Origin: Candidatus Nanopelagicus abundans
GTDB taxonomy: Bacteria; Actinomycetota; Actinomycetes; Nanopelagicales; Nanopelagicaceae
DNA: 64,000 nt
NCBI RefSeq assembly: GCF_002288305.1
Contig: NZ_CP016779.1
Location: 372,001 to 436,000, forward strand
Direction: 5' to 3'
The notes under the pieces were generated by a model. That model was not told where the DNA came from, did no database searches, and saw only the letters and a list, made by a program, of their open reading frames with translations. This document shows, piece by piece, positions 7,677 through 15,498 of this stretch. Within the stretch, counting starts at the first letter, position 1. Every line of letters begins with the position of its first letter. The translations under genes and the position numbers were made by a program.

Positions 7677-8483
7677 ATGGGAAAAAGTAACTCAGTAATG
7701 TGCAAGTTATTATCACTAACAGTAATTTTCTCATTTATAAATCTACAAAGTGCCACAGCCGCCTCCTTAGGGGAGTTAAGCCATATTCATAATATAAGAG
7801 TGCATCAAAATAAAATTTTTCTTGGCACCCATGAAGGTTTATATCAATACTTTTCCCCGACAAAGGTTGTAAAAATTAAGCCAGATAGCTTTGATGTGAT
7901 GGGCCTGGCCACAAACCAAAGCACACTTTTTGCCAGTGGTCACCCAGGAGTTAATTCAAAGTTTGCCCAACCAGTTGGTGTGCTCTCATCTGCTGATAAT
8001 GGTGTTACTTGGAAGCAGGTGAGTTTAAAAGGTGAGGTTGATTTTCACATGCTAGAGGTGGGTAAGACAGATATGTATGGGGTGGATTCAGGTAAGGGTG
8101 ATCTGATGTACTCAGCAAATCTAGGTAAGAGTTGGTCTAATCAAGGAGTGAATACTTACGGTGATATTGCAATTGATTCTAGTAAGGCTGGCTTAGCCTT
8201 TGGTCTTAAAAAAGGGCAGATATATAAAAGCACAGACGCATTTAAGAGTGAGAAAGTAATTAAAAGTAAGTTAGCTTTCTCAGCTATTGAGTTAGTTGGT
8301 AAGCGCCTTTATGCAGTGAGTGGAAATAATTTATATCTAAGTACCAATGGCGCAGCCTCATGGGCCACCCTTTCTACCTTTGATAAGAGTATTGGAGCAA
8401 TTAGTACATCAGAGAGCATGCTTTTAGTAGCAGCCGGGGATAAAATATTGATCTCAAAGGATCTTGGTAAGAGTTTTAAGTAG
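7677..8483 (+). CDS. Secreted Asp-box (BNR) beta-propeller protein
   Basis: A 268-residue protein with a signal peptide (hydrophobic residues about 10-22, probable cleavage after ATA). It carries repeated Asp-box-like motifs: SSADNGVTWKQV near residue 105, YSANLGKSWS near 148, LSTNGAASW near 220 and ISKDLGKSFK at the C-terminus. This pattern matches the sialidase/photosystem-assembly-like propellers grouped as F510_1955-type glycosyl hydrolase-like proteins. No catalytic residues of a sialidase are evident, so a binding or surface role is as likely as an enzyme. Monocistronic; a later ATG (residue 8) is an alternative start. Confidence 0.72.
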   Translation: MGKSNSVMCKLLSLTVIFSFINLQSATAASLGELSHIHNIRVHQNKIFLGTHEGLYQYFSPTKVVKIKPDSFDVMGLATNQSTLFASGHPGVNSKFAQPVGVLSSADNGVTWKQVSLKGEVDFHMLEVGKTDMYGVDSGKGDLMYSANLGKSWSNQGVNTYGDIAIDSSKAGLAFGLKKGQIYKSTDAFKSEKVIKSKLAFSAIELVGKRLYAVSGNNLYLSTNGAASWATLSTFDKSIGAISTSESMLLVAAGDKILISKDLGKSFK

Positions 8484-8548
8484 TACTTACCTATTACCTT
8501 TTCTTATCTGAGCAAGTGCGATTGATTAGTTCTTTATCTAATTAAGAG

Positions 8549-9049
8549 TTAAAGCTTTTTACTTCCAAAGTCTTTGCGAGAAACCTTCATAGATGGATCC
8601 TTCTTTGTGGCAAAGGCAAAGACGGCAAGGCCAGTTACAAGAGCCCCGGCGCCAACGCCAAAGGCGATCACATCTTGGGAACGATTGATATCAACAAATA
8701 CTCCAACAAAGATCACCGCAATAATTGCAACAACTACGCCAATTAACTTTGACTTTAAATCATCAAGGTCATGAACCTGCAGCCACACCGGCACTTTAAG
8801 ATCCTCATCAATAAATAGCTCATATAGGCCATAACCAATAACTAGTAATACTGTGCCAAGTAATATGGCATCGACTGCAGTTAAAACATCAACAATAGTT
8901 ATTTTTAACTTTGTGCCATTTAAAGCAGCATCGATAATTACCTGAATCATCTCAATTGAGCCCTGCACCATAAGCAAGAGTGCGCCAAGGATTGAGGCAA
9001 TGGCTGGAACAACGACTGCATATCTAGTGGCAGCTAAGATGCGATTCAT
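8549..9049 (-). CDS. YqhA family (UPF0114) membrane protein
   Basis: A 166-residue protein with about four membrane helices. The segment LQVHDLDDLKSKLIGVVVAI near residue 90 is the conserved core of the YqhA/UPF0114 family, and length fits (about 165). The start at 9049 is supported by TACCAT (complement of 9057-9062) seven bases upstream, in the leaderless manner. Function unknown in any organism as far as I know. It ends with a lysine-rich cytoplasmic tail. Confidence 0.85.
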   Translation of the reverse strand: MNRILAATRYAVVVPAIASILGALLLMVQGSIEMIQVIIDAALNGTKLKITIVDVLTAVDAILLGTVLLVIGYGLYELFIDEDLKVPVWLQVHDLDDLKSKLIGVVVAIIAVIFVGVFVDINRSQDVIAFGVGAGALVTGLAVFAFATKKDPSMKVSRKDFGSKKL

Positions 9050-9108
9050 AGCGATAATGGTAGTGCCTGAGTGCTAGGGAGTGGCTGAACTCTTAGGCAC
9101 GGTGATTA

Positions 9109-9864
9109 CTAGATCAGTAAGTTATTCAAAACTTCCAACTTCTCCTTCCCCGCAACCCTCCCCACCACCAACACATTCCCATTCGGGATTTCATCCCACC
9201 CATCTTGATTCCAACCGGATGAGGCCACCACAACCTGGCCATCACGTTTGGTGTATTTAAGGTGGTAGTAATCAGTATCGTCTTTAAACTTTTGTGGGAT
9301 TTTATCTTGGTTATATATGCAAGCTGCCATAAAAGTTGTCTCGTTAATAATCATCATGTTTATGGATGAGAATGCGCAGTTAGCCTTGATATATGTAAGG
9401 CCTGCCTTAACACCTTCGATAAAGCCATGTTTTTCTATCTGGGTTAGTAGGTAGAGGAAGTAACGCTCTGAGTCTGTGTTTCCTTTTGCTAACTCTAGGT
9501 ACTTCTTATCTATTAGAGGATCAAGACAATTAAAAGGTGAGATAGAGCCGTTATGGATAAAAGTAATGTCTTCATATGTGAAGGGATGGGTGTTGTTCTC
9601 ATTAACAGCCATGCCCTCTGTGGCCCACCTAAGGTGAAGAAGTGCTGCATTTGATTTATGAGTTGCTAGCTCCTCTTTTAAATGAGCGCTCTTATTAGCA
9701 GCAACTGGCTCTTTATATAAAGAGGCCTTCTTGTTTTGGGTAGTTGCAATACCCCAACCATCACAGTGATCAGTAGATAGGTTTATAAACTCATCAAAGT
9801 TAGCACCGACAACATCAGTGAAGGTGGTGGCGGTGGGGGCGGTGTAACCAAGTAGGCGGCACAT
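9109..9864 (-). CDS. Class II glutamine amidotransferase (YafJ/EgtC-like)
   Basis: A 251-residue protein starting MCRLLGY, so that after Met removal Cys 2 is the N-terminal nucleophile. Other visible family motifs are HCDGWGIA near residue 33, LLHLRWATEG near 77, HPFTYEDITFIHNG near 92 and a C-terminal VVVASSGWN strand. It should hydrolyse a gamma-glutamyl amide bond, with glutamine or a gamma-glutamyl compound as substrate. It lies 19 bases downstream of the FAD oxidoreductase of the glycerol-type operon and could be its last gene, though a metabolic link is not obvious. Confidence 0.85.
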   Translation of the reverse strand: MCRLLGYTAPTATTFTDVVGANFDEFINLSTDHCDGWGIATTQNKKASLYKEPVAANKSAHLKEELATHKSNAALLHLRWATEGMAVNENNTHPFTYEDITFIHNGSISPFNCLDPLIDKKYLELAKGNTDSERYFLYLLTQIEKHGFIEGVKAGLTYIKANCAFSSINMMIINETTFMAACIYNQDKIPQKFKDDTDYYHLKYTKRDGQVVVASSGWNQDGWDEIPNGNVLVVGRVAGKEKLEVLNNLLI

Positions 9865-9883
9865 ATTAAGGCTAAGGCTATCT

Positions 9884-10831
9884 CTACTTTAATTTCTTTG
9901 CGATCACCTTAGCAATCTTTCTAGCATCTTTTGCACATTTATCTGCTGCTTTTATTGGTAAAACTAAATTACCAACAGCGTAAATCATAGGTTTTGCTAA
10001 CTGCCCATCACTATTTGTAATCGGTGATTTATACTTTTTATCCATCTCAAAGCCAGCTTTTCTAGCTAGCTCATGGTCTGGGATCCAATCACCTGTAAAT
10101 ACGATAGTGTCACAATTAATCACAGACTGCCTACCAGCTATCTCAATTCTGATACCAGTAACTGTTTTATCACCTAACACTTCAATAATTTGGGCAGATT
10201 TAATCAACCTAAATCGATACCAAAGTTGTAATAGCCGTGGCAGTACTGGCACAGTCTCATGTTTTCTTTTATCAGTAATTACAGCAACACACTTAACGCC
10301 AGCATGAGCTAAGGTGATAATTGCCGAGAAACTAACATGTTCTGTACCAACGACTACTGCTTTACTACCAATACTTAAATTCTCTAGATATGTTGCCTGT
10401 TGTAGTGCTCCAGTGGTGTAAATACCAGCTGGACGCTTTCCAGCAACTACTCGATTTGATCTACTTCGCTCTCTAGCACCGGTTGCCAGAATGATTGATT
10501 TTGCGCTCACCGCTTCCAGGCCAGCTGGGGATGTTAGTTGCAATGTGTAATCAGAAATCCAATTTGTGGCTGTGGTGTTGGTATTTATCTCAACTCCGGC
10601 CGATAATGCTTTTTTAATATAAGTATTTGCATACTTAGGACCTGAGATAAATCTTTTTAAATCCCTTACGCCATAGCCAGGATGAAATGAATGCCTAGGC
10701 ACACCGCCAGCAACATTTTCTCTTTCAACTACTCGGACTGTATTAATGCCTTGCTTCTTTAACTCGATGGCAGCGGCAAGACCTGCTGGGCCTGCGCCAA
10801 TGATTAAGACATCAACCTTTGTTTGTTTCAC
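9884..10831 (-). CDS. FAD-dependent pyridine nucleotide-disulfide-type oxidoreductase
   Basis: A 315-residue flavoprotein with the FAD-binding dinucleotide motif GAGPAGLAAA at residue 12, the second motif ATGARERSR near 120 and a C-terminal AVGNLV segment that contacts FAD. GTG start one base after the stop of the GlpA-like gene. It resembles the small oxidoreductase that accompanies GlpA-like dehydrogenases in kinase-GlpA-oxidoreductase operons such as those of Thermotoga, and HcnB/sarcosine oxidase alpha-like proteins. It probably passes electrons from the GlpA-like partner, whose C-terminal BFD-type domain would be the link. The exact acceptor is unknown. Confidence 0.78.
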   Translation of the reverse strand: MKQTKVDVLIIGAGPAGLAAAIELKKQGINTVRVVERENVAGGVPRHSFHPGYGVRDLKRFISGPKYANTYIKKALSAGVEINTNTTATNWISDYTLQLTSPAGLEAVSAKSIILATGARERSRSNRVVAGKRPAGIYTTGALQQATYLENLSIGSKAVVVGTEHVSFSAIITLAHAGVKCVAVITDKRKHETVPVLPRLLQLWYRFRLIKSAQIIEVLGDKTVTGIRIEIAGRQSVINCDTIVFTGDWIPDHELARKAGFEMDKKYKSPITNSDGQLAKPMIYAVGNLVLPIKAADKCAKDARKIAKVIAKKLK

Positions 10832-10832
10832 C

Positions 10833-12215
10833 TTACTTTTCCAGTAATTTTCTTAGCTCAGAGTGACAATAAAAGCCGGCACATCTGCCAATACCTGCTC
10901 TAGTTCGCCTGCCTAAGCCACCTAAGGTAGCTGGTGGCAGAGTTGAAGTGAGTGCATCGACTATTTCTTGGTAGGTGGACTTTTCACAGTGACAAATAAC
11001 TTTGCCATAATCACTATTTGCAGCAATCTTTTGTTCATCTTGATATGGCCTAAGAGATGCCTCACCAATATTATTCATTTTAATATCTGCTAATTGTTTT
11101 TTATTGCCAAGTTGTAAACCACTTTTAGTTAGTAACTCAAATACATACTCCGCAATAGCAAGAGATGCCGTTAGTCCAGTTGATCTAATTCCACCAACGG
11201 TAAGATAATTATTTGGATGCAATTTGATCTGATAATCACTACTTTCTGTAGCGGAGCGAAGCCCGGCATAGGTAGCTGTTATCTCCTCATCTAGTAACTT
11301 AGGTGCAATCTTTGCTCCCTTTTCCATCAGGGATTTAAGGCCTATATTGCTAGACCCAGTAGCGGTTTTATCATCTAGGTTTTCAGCAGTTGGGCCAAGC
11401 ATGATGTTGCCAAAAACAGTAGGTGAGATTAATACCCCTTTGCCCATCGCAGATGGCACCGGCAAAATAACATGATTTATTAAAGTTCTAGCTAACTTAT
11501 CAAAGACTATTAATTCACCTCGTCTTGGCGTAATTGTGAAGTTTTTAATACCAAGAAGATTATCGATTTCATCGGCATATAGCCCAGCTGAATTAATTAG
11601 GTAGGAGGTGCAGATTATCTCGCTCTGGTTAGTAATAGTATTACTGGTAGTAATATTAAAACTTGAATCGGTGTTTTTGATATCAACTACCTTGGTATTT
11701 AAGGAGATTTCAACCCCTGCTAATTTTGCCTGGGTTGCATAGGCAACAATTGGATTCCAAGGATCAATAATCCATTCGCCTGGCACAGTAAGTGCGCCAA
11801 GTGCGCCCTGGCCTAAATTTGGCTCTAATTCATATAGCTGTGCTGGAGTAATAATTTCACACTCTAAGTAGCCATTTTCGATAGCTTTTTGTTTTAACTT
11901 TGGCAGATTCTCTAACTGCTCATCACTCCAGGCGACAAGTAAGCCACCTAATTTTTCAACCGCAATATTGTGATCAGTAGCGTATTTATAAAGCAGATGG
12001 TAACCAGATGAGACTAATTTTGATTCTAATGATCCTGGAGTCATATCAAAGCCAGTATGTAAAATTGCAGTATTAGCTTTTGAAGTTCCCTCACCAACAT
12101 CAGATGCGGCATCAATTAAAACTGTTGTTAAATTATACTTAGCAGCTTCCCTAGCAATTGCGCAGCCGATAACACCGGCGCCAATAATTGCTAGATCATA
12201 CTTTTTGTTCACCAC
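10833..12215 (-). CDS. glpA: GlpA-like FAD-dependent glycerol-3-phosphate dehydrogenase with BFD-like [2Fe-2S] domain
   Basis: A 460-residue protein with two parts. The DAO-type FAD domain starts with IIGAGVIGCAIAREAAKY and continues with GTSKANTAILHTGFD, typical of glycerol-3-phosphate dehydrogenases. The C-terminal part from about residue 405 holds four cysteines: VICHCEKST and then GIGRCAGFYCH, the BFD-like [2Fe-2S] module found at the end of GlpA. It would oxidise glycerol 3-phosphate (or a related polyol phosphate) to the keto form. Start is the GTG at 12215; a second GTG follows directly. It is 17 bases downstream of the FGGY kinase and one base upstream of the oxidoreductase. Confidence 0.8.
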   Translation of the reverse strand: MVNKKYDLAIIGAGVIGCAIAREAAKYNLTTVLIDAASDVGEGTSKANTAILHTGFDMTPGSLESKLVSSGYHLLYKYATDHNIAVEKLGGLLVAWSDEQLENLPKLKQKAIENGYLECEIITPAQLYELEPNLGQGALGALTVPGEWIIDPWNPIVAYATQAKLAGVEISLNTKVVDIKNTDSSFNITTSNTITNQSEIICTSYLINSAGLYADEIDNLLGIKNFTITPRRGELIVFDKLARTLINHVILPVPSAMGKGVLISPTVFGNIMLGPTAENLDDKTATGSSNIGLKSLMEKGAKIAPKLLDEEITATYAGLRSATESSDYQIKLHPNNYLTVGGIRSTGLTASLAIAEYVFELLTKSGLQLGNKKQLADIKMNNIGEASLRPYQDEQKIAANSDYGKVICHCEKSTYQEIVDALTSTLPPATLGGLGRRTRAGIGRCAGFYCHSELRKLLEK

Positions 12216-12232
12216 GTAAGGCTATCTCCAAT

Positions 12233-13693
12233 TTAGGTTAGATCTGATGTTACTAATTGTAGTTTGCGCCACTGCTTCAGGTAATTATTTGCTTGATCAG
12301 TGCTCCATTTAGGTGAGAAGTTTTTAGCACCTTTACTCGCAGGTTTTAAATCAGCAAGAGTTAGCGTTGGATTAATTGCAAGTGTGGCAAGATTTGCTAC
12401 CCCAATTGCAGTTGCATCAGGGTGGGGATATAACTCAACATCTATCTGTGCTAGATCTGCCACCATTTGCATCAAAGTATTTGACTGAGTTAGTCCACCA
12501 TCAACTTTAAGCGTGCTCACACTCACGCCATCTTGAGTAATTGCTGTTAATAAATCCGCCACTTGGGCTGCAATACCATTTACAACTGATCTGGCAATAT
12601 GACTTTTAGTGTGGTGTAGTCCAAGACCTGCAATGGCGGCTTTTGCATTTGGCTTCCAAAGGGGGGCGCCATAGCCAGCAAAGCCGGGTGCGGTAATTAC
12701 CGAGTCAGCATCGGGAAGAGAGTCAATTTGATTAGCATTTGTAATAAATTGATTATCTACCAACCAAGCAATTGCAGTTGCTGCAGTGAAAACTTGTCCA
12801 TCTAAGTAATAAGCAGAACTTACGGTTGATTTTAAATTAATTTGCCAAGCTAGTGAGGTGGCTAAGCCGTTTTTAGATATCTTTGGTTTATCACCAATAT
12901 TTACTAATAAAAATGCCCCAGTACCAAAGGTGCACTTTGCACTACCCTGGGTAAAACATTCCTCAGCCAGTAATGCAGCAGGTTGGTCAACAATGGCTGC
13001 GGCCAAGGGGATATTCTTTAAAAACAAAAGATCTGGATGATTAATCTCACCGATTATCTGATTATTATTAATTAGCGTAGGTAGATTAGCTATATCTAAC
13101 TGCCAAATATTTGCTAACTCTTGACTCCAATCCTTAGTGTGTAGATCAAATAGCAGAGTGCGGCTAGCGGTTGCGCGATCTGTCACATAAGCGCCAGTAA
13201 GGCGACTAATTAGCCAGGTGTCCGTAGTTGTAATCACAGCTTGACTAGAAAGATTAGGCAGAAACTCTTTCAACCAAAGAATCTTTGGCGCTACAAAGTA
13301 TGGATCAATTGCTAGTCCACTTTTGCTAAGTACCAAATCAGATTTATCCTGACGCTTTGTGCAGTACTCACTACTTCTTGAGTCTTGCCAGATTATTACT
13401 TCAGATAAAGCTGTCCCAGTTTTTTTATCCCAGGCTAGAATTGACTCACCCTGATTTGCAAGCCCTACTGCAGATATTTTTTGTTTACTTTTTTTAAAAC
13501 CATCGCTATCTATCGCAGCCTTTGCAGCTGTGATGATTGACTGCCACATATCCTCAGCTTTTGCAGTACTAGCCCCGACTTGGCTATGCGATATTTCTAG
13601 AGGGGCGCTGGCGCTAGCTATTACTTGACCATCATCGCCAACTATTAAAGCCTTGGTGGCTGAGGTGCCTTGATCTAATGCCAAAATGGCCAT
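12233..13693 (-). CDS. FGGY family carbohydrate kinase, glycerol-kinase-like
   Basis: A 486-residue kinase with the phosphate-1 motif LALDQGTSATKALIV at residue 4 and the C-terminal adenosine motif VDGGLTQSNTLMQMVADLAQ near 405, typical of FGGY kinases. Length fits glycerol/xylulose kinases (480-510). The GlpA-like gene downstream points to glycerol or a related polyol as substrate, but the active-site loop is not the textbook glycerol kinase one, so I give no symbol. It is first gene of a minus-strand operon, divergent from the amine permease; the TTAGGC dyad at 13713-13728 is close to its start. Confidence 0.82.
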   Translation of the reverse strand: MAILALDQGTSATKALIVGDDGQVIASASAPLEISHSQVGASTAKAEDMWQSIITAAKAAIDSDGFKKSKQKISAVGLANQGESILAWDKKTGTALSEVIIWQDSRSSEYCTKRQDKSDLVLSKSGLAIDPYFVAPKILWLKEFLPNLSSQAVITTTDTWLISRLTGAYVTDRATASRTLLFDLHTKDWSQELANIWQLDIANLPTLINNNQIIGEINHPDLLFLKNIPLAAAIVDQPAALLAEECFTQGSAKCTFGTGAFLLVNIGDKPKISKNGLATSLAWQINLKSTVSSAYYLDGQVFTAATAIAWLVDNQFITNANQIDSLPDADSVITAPGFAGYGAPLWKPNAKAAIAGLGLHHTKSHIARSVVNGIAAQVADLLTAITQDGVSVSTLKVDGGLTQSNTLMQMVADLAQIDVELYPHPDATAIGVANLATLAINPTLTLADLKPASKGAKNFSPKWSTDQANNYLKQWRKLQLVTSDLT

Positions 13694-13712
13694 GACTTAC
13701 TTTAACTACCAA

Positions 13713-13728
13713 TTAGGCACACGCCTAA
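13713..13728. promoter_or_regulatory. TTAGGC-N4-GCCTAA dyad between divergent operons
   Basis: A perfect 6-bp dyad with a 4-base spacer, 20 bases before the FGGY kinase start and 126 before the permease start. Its position between divergent catabolic operons fits a repressor operator acting on the kinase operon. As RNA on the plus strand it would form a short hairpin. Confidence 0.45.
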
Positions 13729-13760
13729 GGGGTAGGAAAAAAAAGAAAATAATCATGAAA

Positions 13761-13830
13761 TGCCCCAGAATACCCTTCCGTAATCTGGGTCACAGGAGTA
13801 GAAAAGGGGCAAGGCTTTTCACAGAAAGCC
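13761..13830 (+). other. Structured 5' leader candidate upstream of the amine permease
   Basis: Three pairings are seen: TGCCCC (13761-13766) with GGGGCA (13806-13811), CCCAGA (13764-13769) with TCTGGG (13784-13789), and GGCTTT (13813-13818) with AAAGCC (13825-13830). The first two share bases 13764-13766 and so exclude each other in part, as in switching leaders. A ribosome site AGAGGGG follows before the ATG at 13854. It matches no riboswitch class that I recognise. Confidence 0.35.
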
Positions 13831-13853
13831 ACTAAAAGAGGGGTGCTGAAAAT

Positions 13854-15392
13854 ATGTCAATGACTAATGACGAGCGAAAGCTCGCAGAACTTGGCTATAA
13901 ACAGGAGCTAGATCGATCATGGAGTGGGTTCTCAAACTTTGCGATCTCATTTTCGATCATCTCAATCCTGGCTGGATGCTTCACCACATTTGGTCAAGCA
14001 TGGAATAACGGTGGACCGATTGCAATATCAATTGGTTGGCCACTGATCTCCCTATTTATTTTGATTATTGGTTTTTGTATGTCCGAGTTGGTATCTGCTT
14101 ATCCAACTAGCGGTGGTATTTATTGGTGGGCGTCAAAGATGGGTGGAGCCAAAGCTGGCTTCTATACAGGCTGGCTAAATCTGCTTGGATTATTTGGTTG
14201 CGTGGCATCAGTTGCTTATGGTTGCGCTACTTTCTTTGATCTCTCCTTTTCTTCATTTAGTAAGGGTTGGGCAGAAGGGTACTCATTACGAAGAGTATTT
14301 GTAATGTTCCTAGTTATCTTGATAATTATCGCCGCCTTAAACATTGGTAGCGGACATTTCATGGCAACACTAAATAACATTTCAGTGTGGTGGCACGTGG
14401 CCGGCGCTGCATTTATTGTGGGTGCCTTAATTATCCTTCCAGAAAATCACATGTCTGTTTATGACATGTTTAGCATGCGAGTTAATAACTCAGCAGGGCT
14501 AGCTGGTGGAGAAACTAGTGGAACTGCCTTTTGGTTCTATGTTCTACCTCTTGGCTTCCTACTAACTCAGTACACAATTACTGGCTTTGATGCTTGTGCT
14601 CATATGTCAGAGGAGACAAAGGGTGCTGAACATGCTGCTGCTAAAGGTTTGTGGCAGGCAATTTTCTACTCAGCAATTGGTGGATGGATTTTGCTTCTGT
14701 CATTTCTATATGCAGTTCAAGATGCTGATGCAGTCACTGCCGGCGGTGGCGGCGTGGCAGTTATCTTTGCGCAGGCATTAAGCGCTAAGTGGGCTGGATT
14801 AGTTTTATTAATCGCAAGCTTTGGTCAGCTATTCTGCTGCACCTCAGCATTAACTAGCGCATCTCGTATGATGTTTGCATTTAGTCGTGATGGCGCAGTA
14901 CCTGGATCAAAAATGTGGTCTAAGGTTGATAAAAATAAGGTGCCAAAAAATGCGGTTATTGCATGTGCTGTAGTAGCACTTGCAATTACATTGCCAGCAT
15001 TAGTTGAGGTAAACATCGGATCAGCTGATGCACCAATTGTTGTACCAACTGCATTTTATGCAGTGGTATCAATTACGGTTATTGGTCTATATCTTGCATT
15101 CTTAATTCCAATTTATCAGCGCTGGCGGATGGGTGATGCATTCAAACCAGGAAGTTGGACATTAGGTAATAAATATAAGTGGATGGCACCAATTGCCGTT
15201 GTTGAGATAGTTATTATCTGTTTCTACTTCATATTACCAACTACACCAATGGGCTGGCCAAGTAACGAGGGCTTTGATATCAAGTTCGTTAACTACGCAC
15301 CGATATTAGTAGGTACAAGTTTACTTGTGCTTTGGCTCTGGTGGCACGCATCAGTTAAAAAGTGGTTTAAGGGTCCAAAGACTACGGTCTAA
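13854..15392 (+). CDS. APC family amino acid/amine permease
   Basis: A 512-residue protein with about twelve membrane helices. The N-terminal stretch with GFSNFAISFSIISILAGCFT and then YPTSGGIYWWASKMGG is typical of the ACT/GABA-permease branch of the APC superfamily. It likely imports an amino acid, GABA, choline-like or polyamine compound by cation symport. The genes after it (gamma-glutamyl ligase of the glutamine synthetase fold, aldehyde dehydrogenase, SDR) favour an amine or amino alcohol. A strong terminator follows, so it may be a separate transcript from the enzymes, which have their own promoter. Confidence 0.9.
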   Translation: MSMTNDERKLAELGYKQELDRSWSGFSNFAISFSIISILAGCFTTFGQAWNNGGPIAISIGWPLISLFILIIGFCMSELVSAYPTSGGIYWWASKMGGAKAGFYTGWLNLLGLFGCVASVAYGCATFFDLSFSSFSKGWAEGYSLRRVFVMFLVILIIIAALNIGSGHFMATLNNISVWWHVAGAAFIVGALIILPENHMSVYDMFSMRVNNSAGLAGGETSGTAFWFYVLPLGFLLTQYTITGFDACAHMSEETKGAEHAAAKGLWQAIFYSAIGGWILLLSFLYAVQDADAVTAGGGGVAVIFAQALSAKWAGLVLLIASFGQLFCCTSALTSASRMMFAFSRDGAVPGSKMWSKVDKNKVPKNAVIACAVVALAITLPALVEVNIGSADAPIVVPTAFYAVVSITVIGLYLAFLIPIYQRWRMGDAFKPGSWTLGNKYKWMAPIAVVEIVIICFYFILPTTPMGWPSNEGFDIKFVNYAPILVGTSLLVLWLWWHASVKKWFKGPKTTV

Positions 15393-15418
15393 CCTGAACT
15401 CTTTTCACTAGTAATACT

Positions 15419-15460
15419 AAAAGGAACACCTTGCCTTTAAATGCAAGGTGTTCCTTTTTT
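15419..15460 (+). terminator. Strong intrinsic terminator after the permease
   Basis: A 16-bp perfect stem, 15419-15434 with 15443-15458, with an 8-base loop and ending in a run of six T. The core is GGAACACCTTGC / GCAAGGTGTTCC. Confidence 0.92.
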
Positions 15461-15485
15461 ATTTTCAAAAAAGCTGAAGTTGTAA

Positions 15486-15491
15486 TACCCT
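15486..15491 (+). promoter_or_regulatory. -10 box of a leaderless promoter
   Basis: TACCCT lies seven bases before the ATG at 15499, just behind the terminator. It gives the enzyme genes an own promoter. Confidence 0.6.
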
Positions 15492-15498
15492 TATCCCC

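Noticed and set aside
13761-13853. Glutamine (glnA), guanidine-I or THF riboswitch before the amine permease
   Set aside because: I could not match the conserved blocks of any of these classes; kept only as an unassigned leader.
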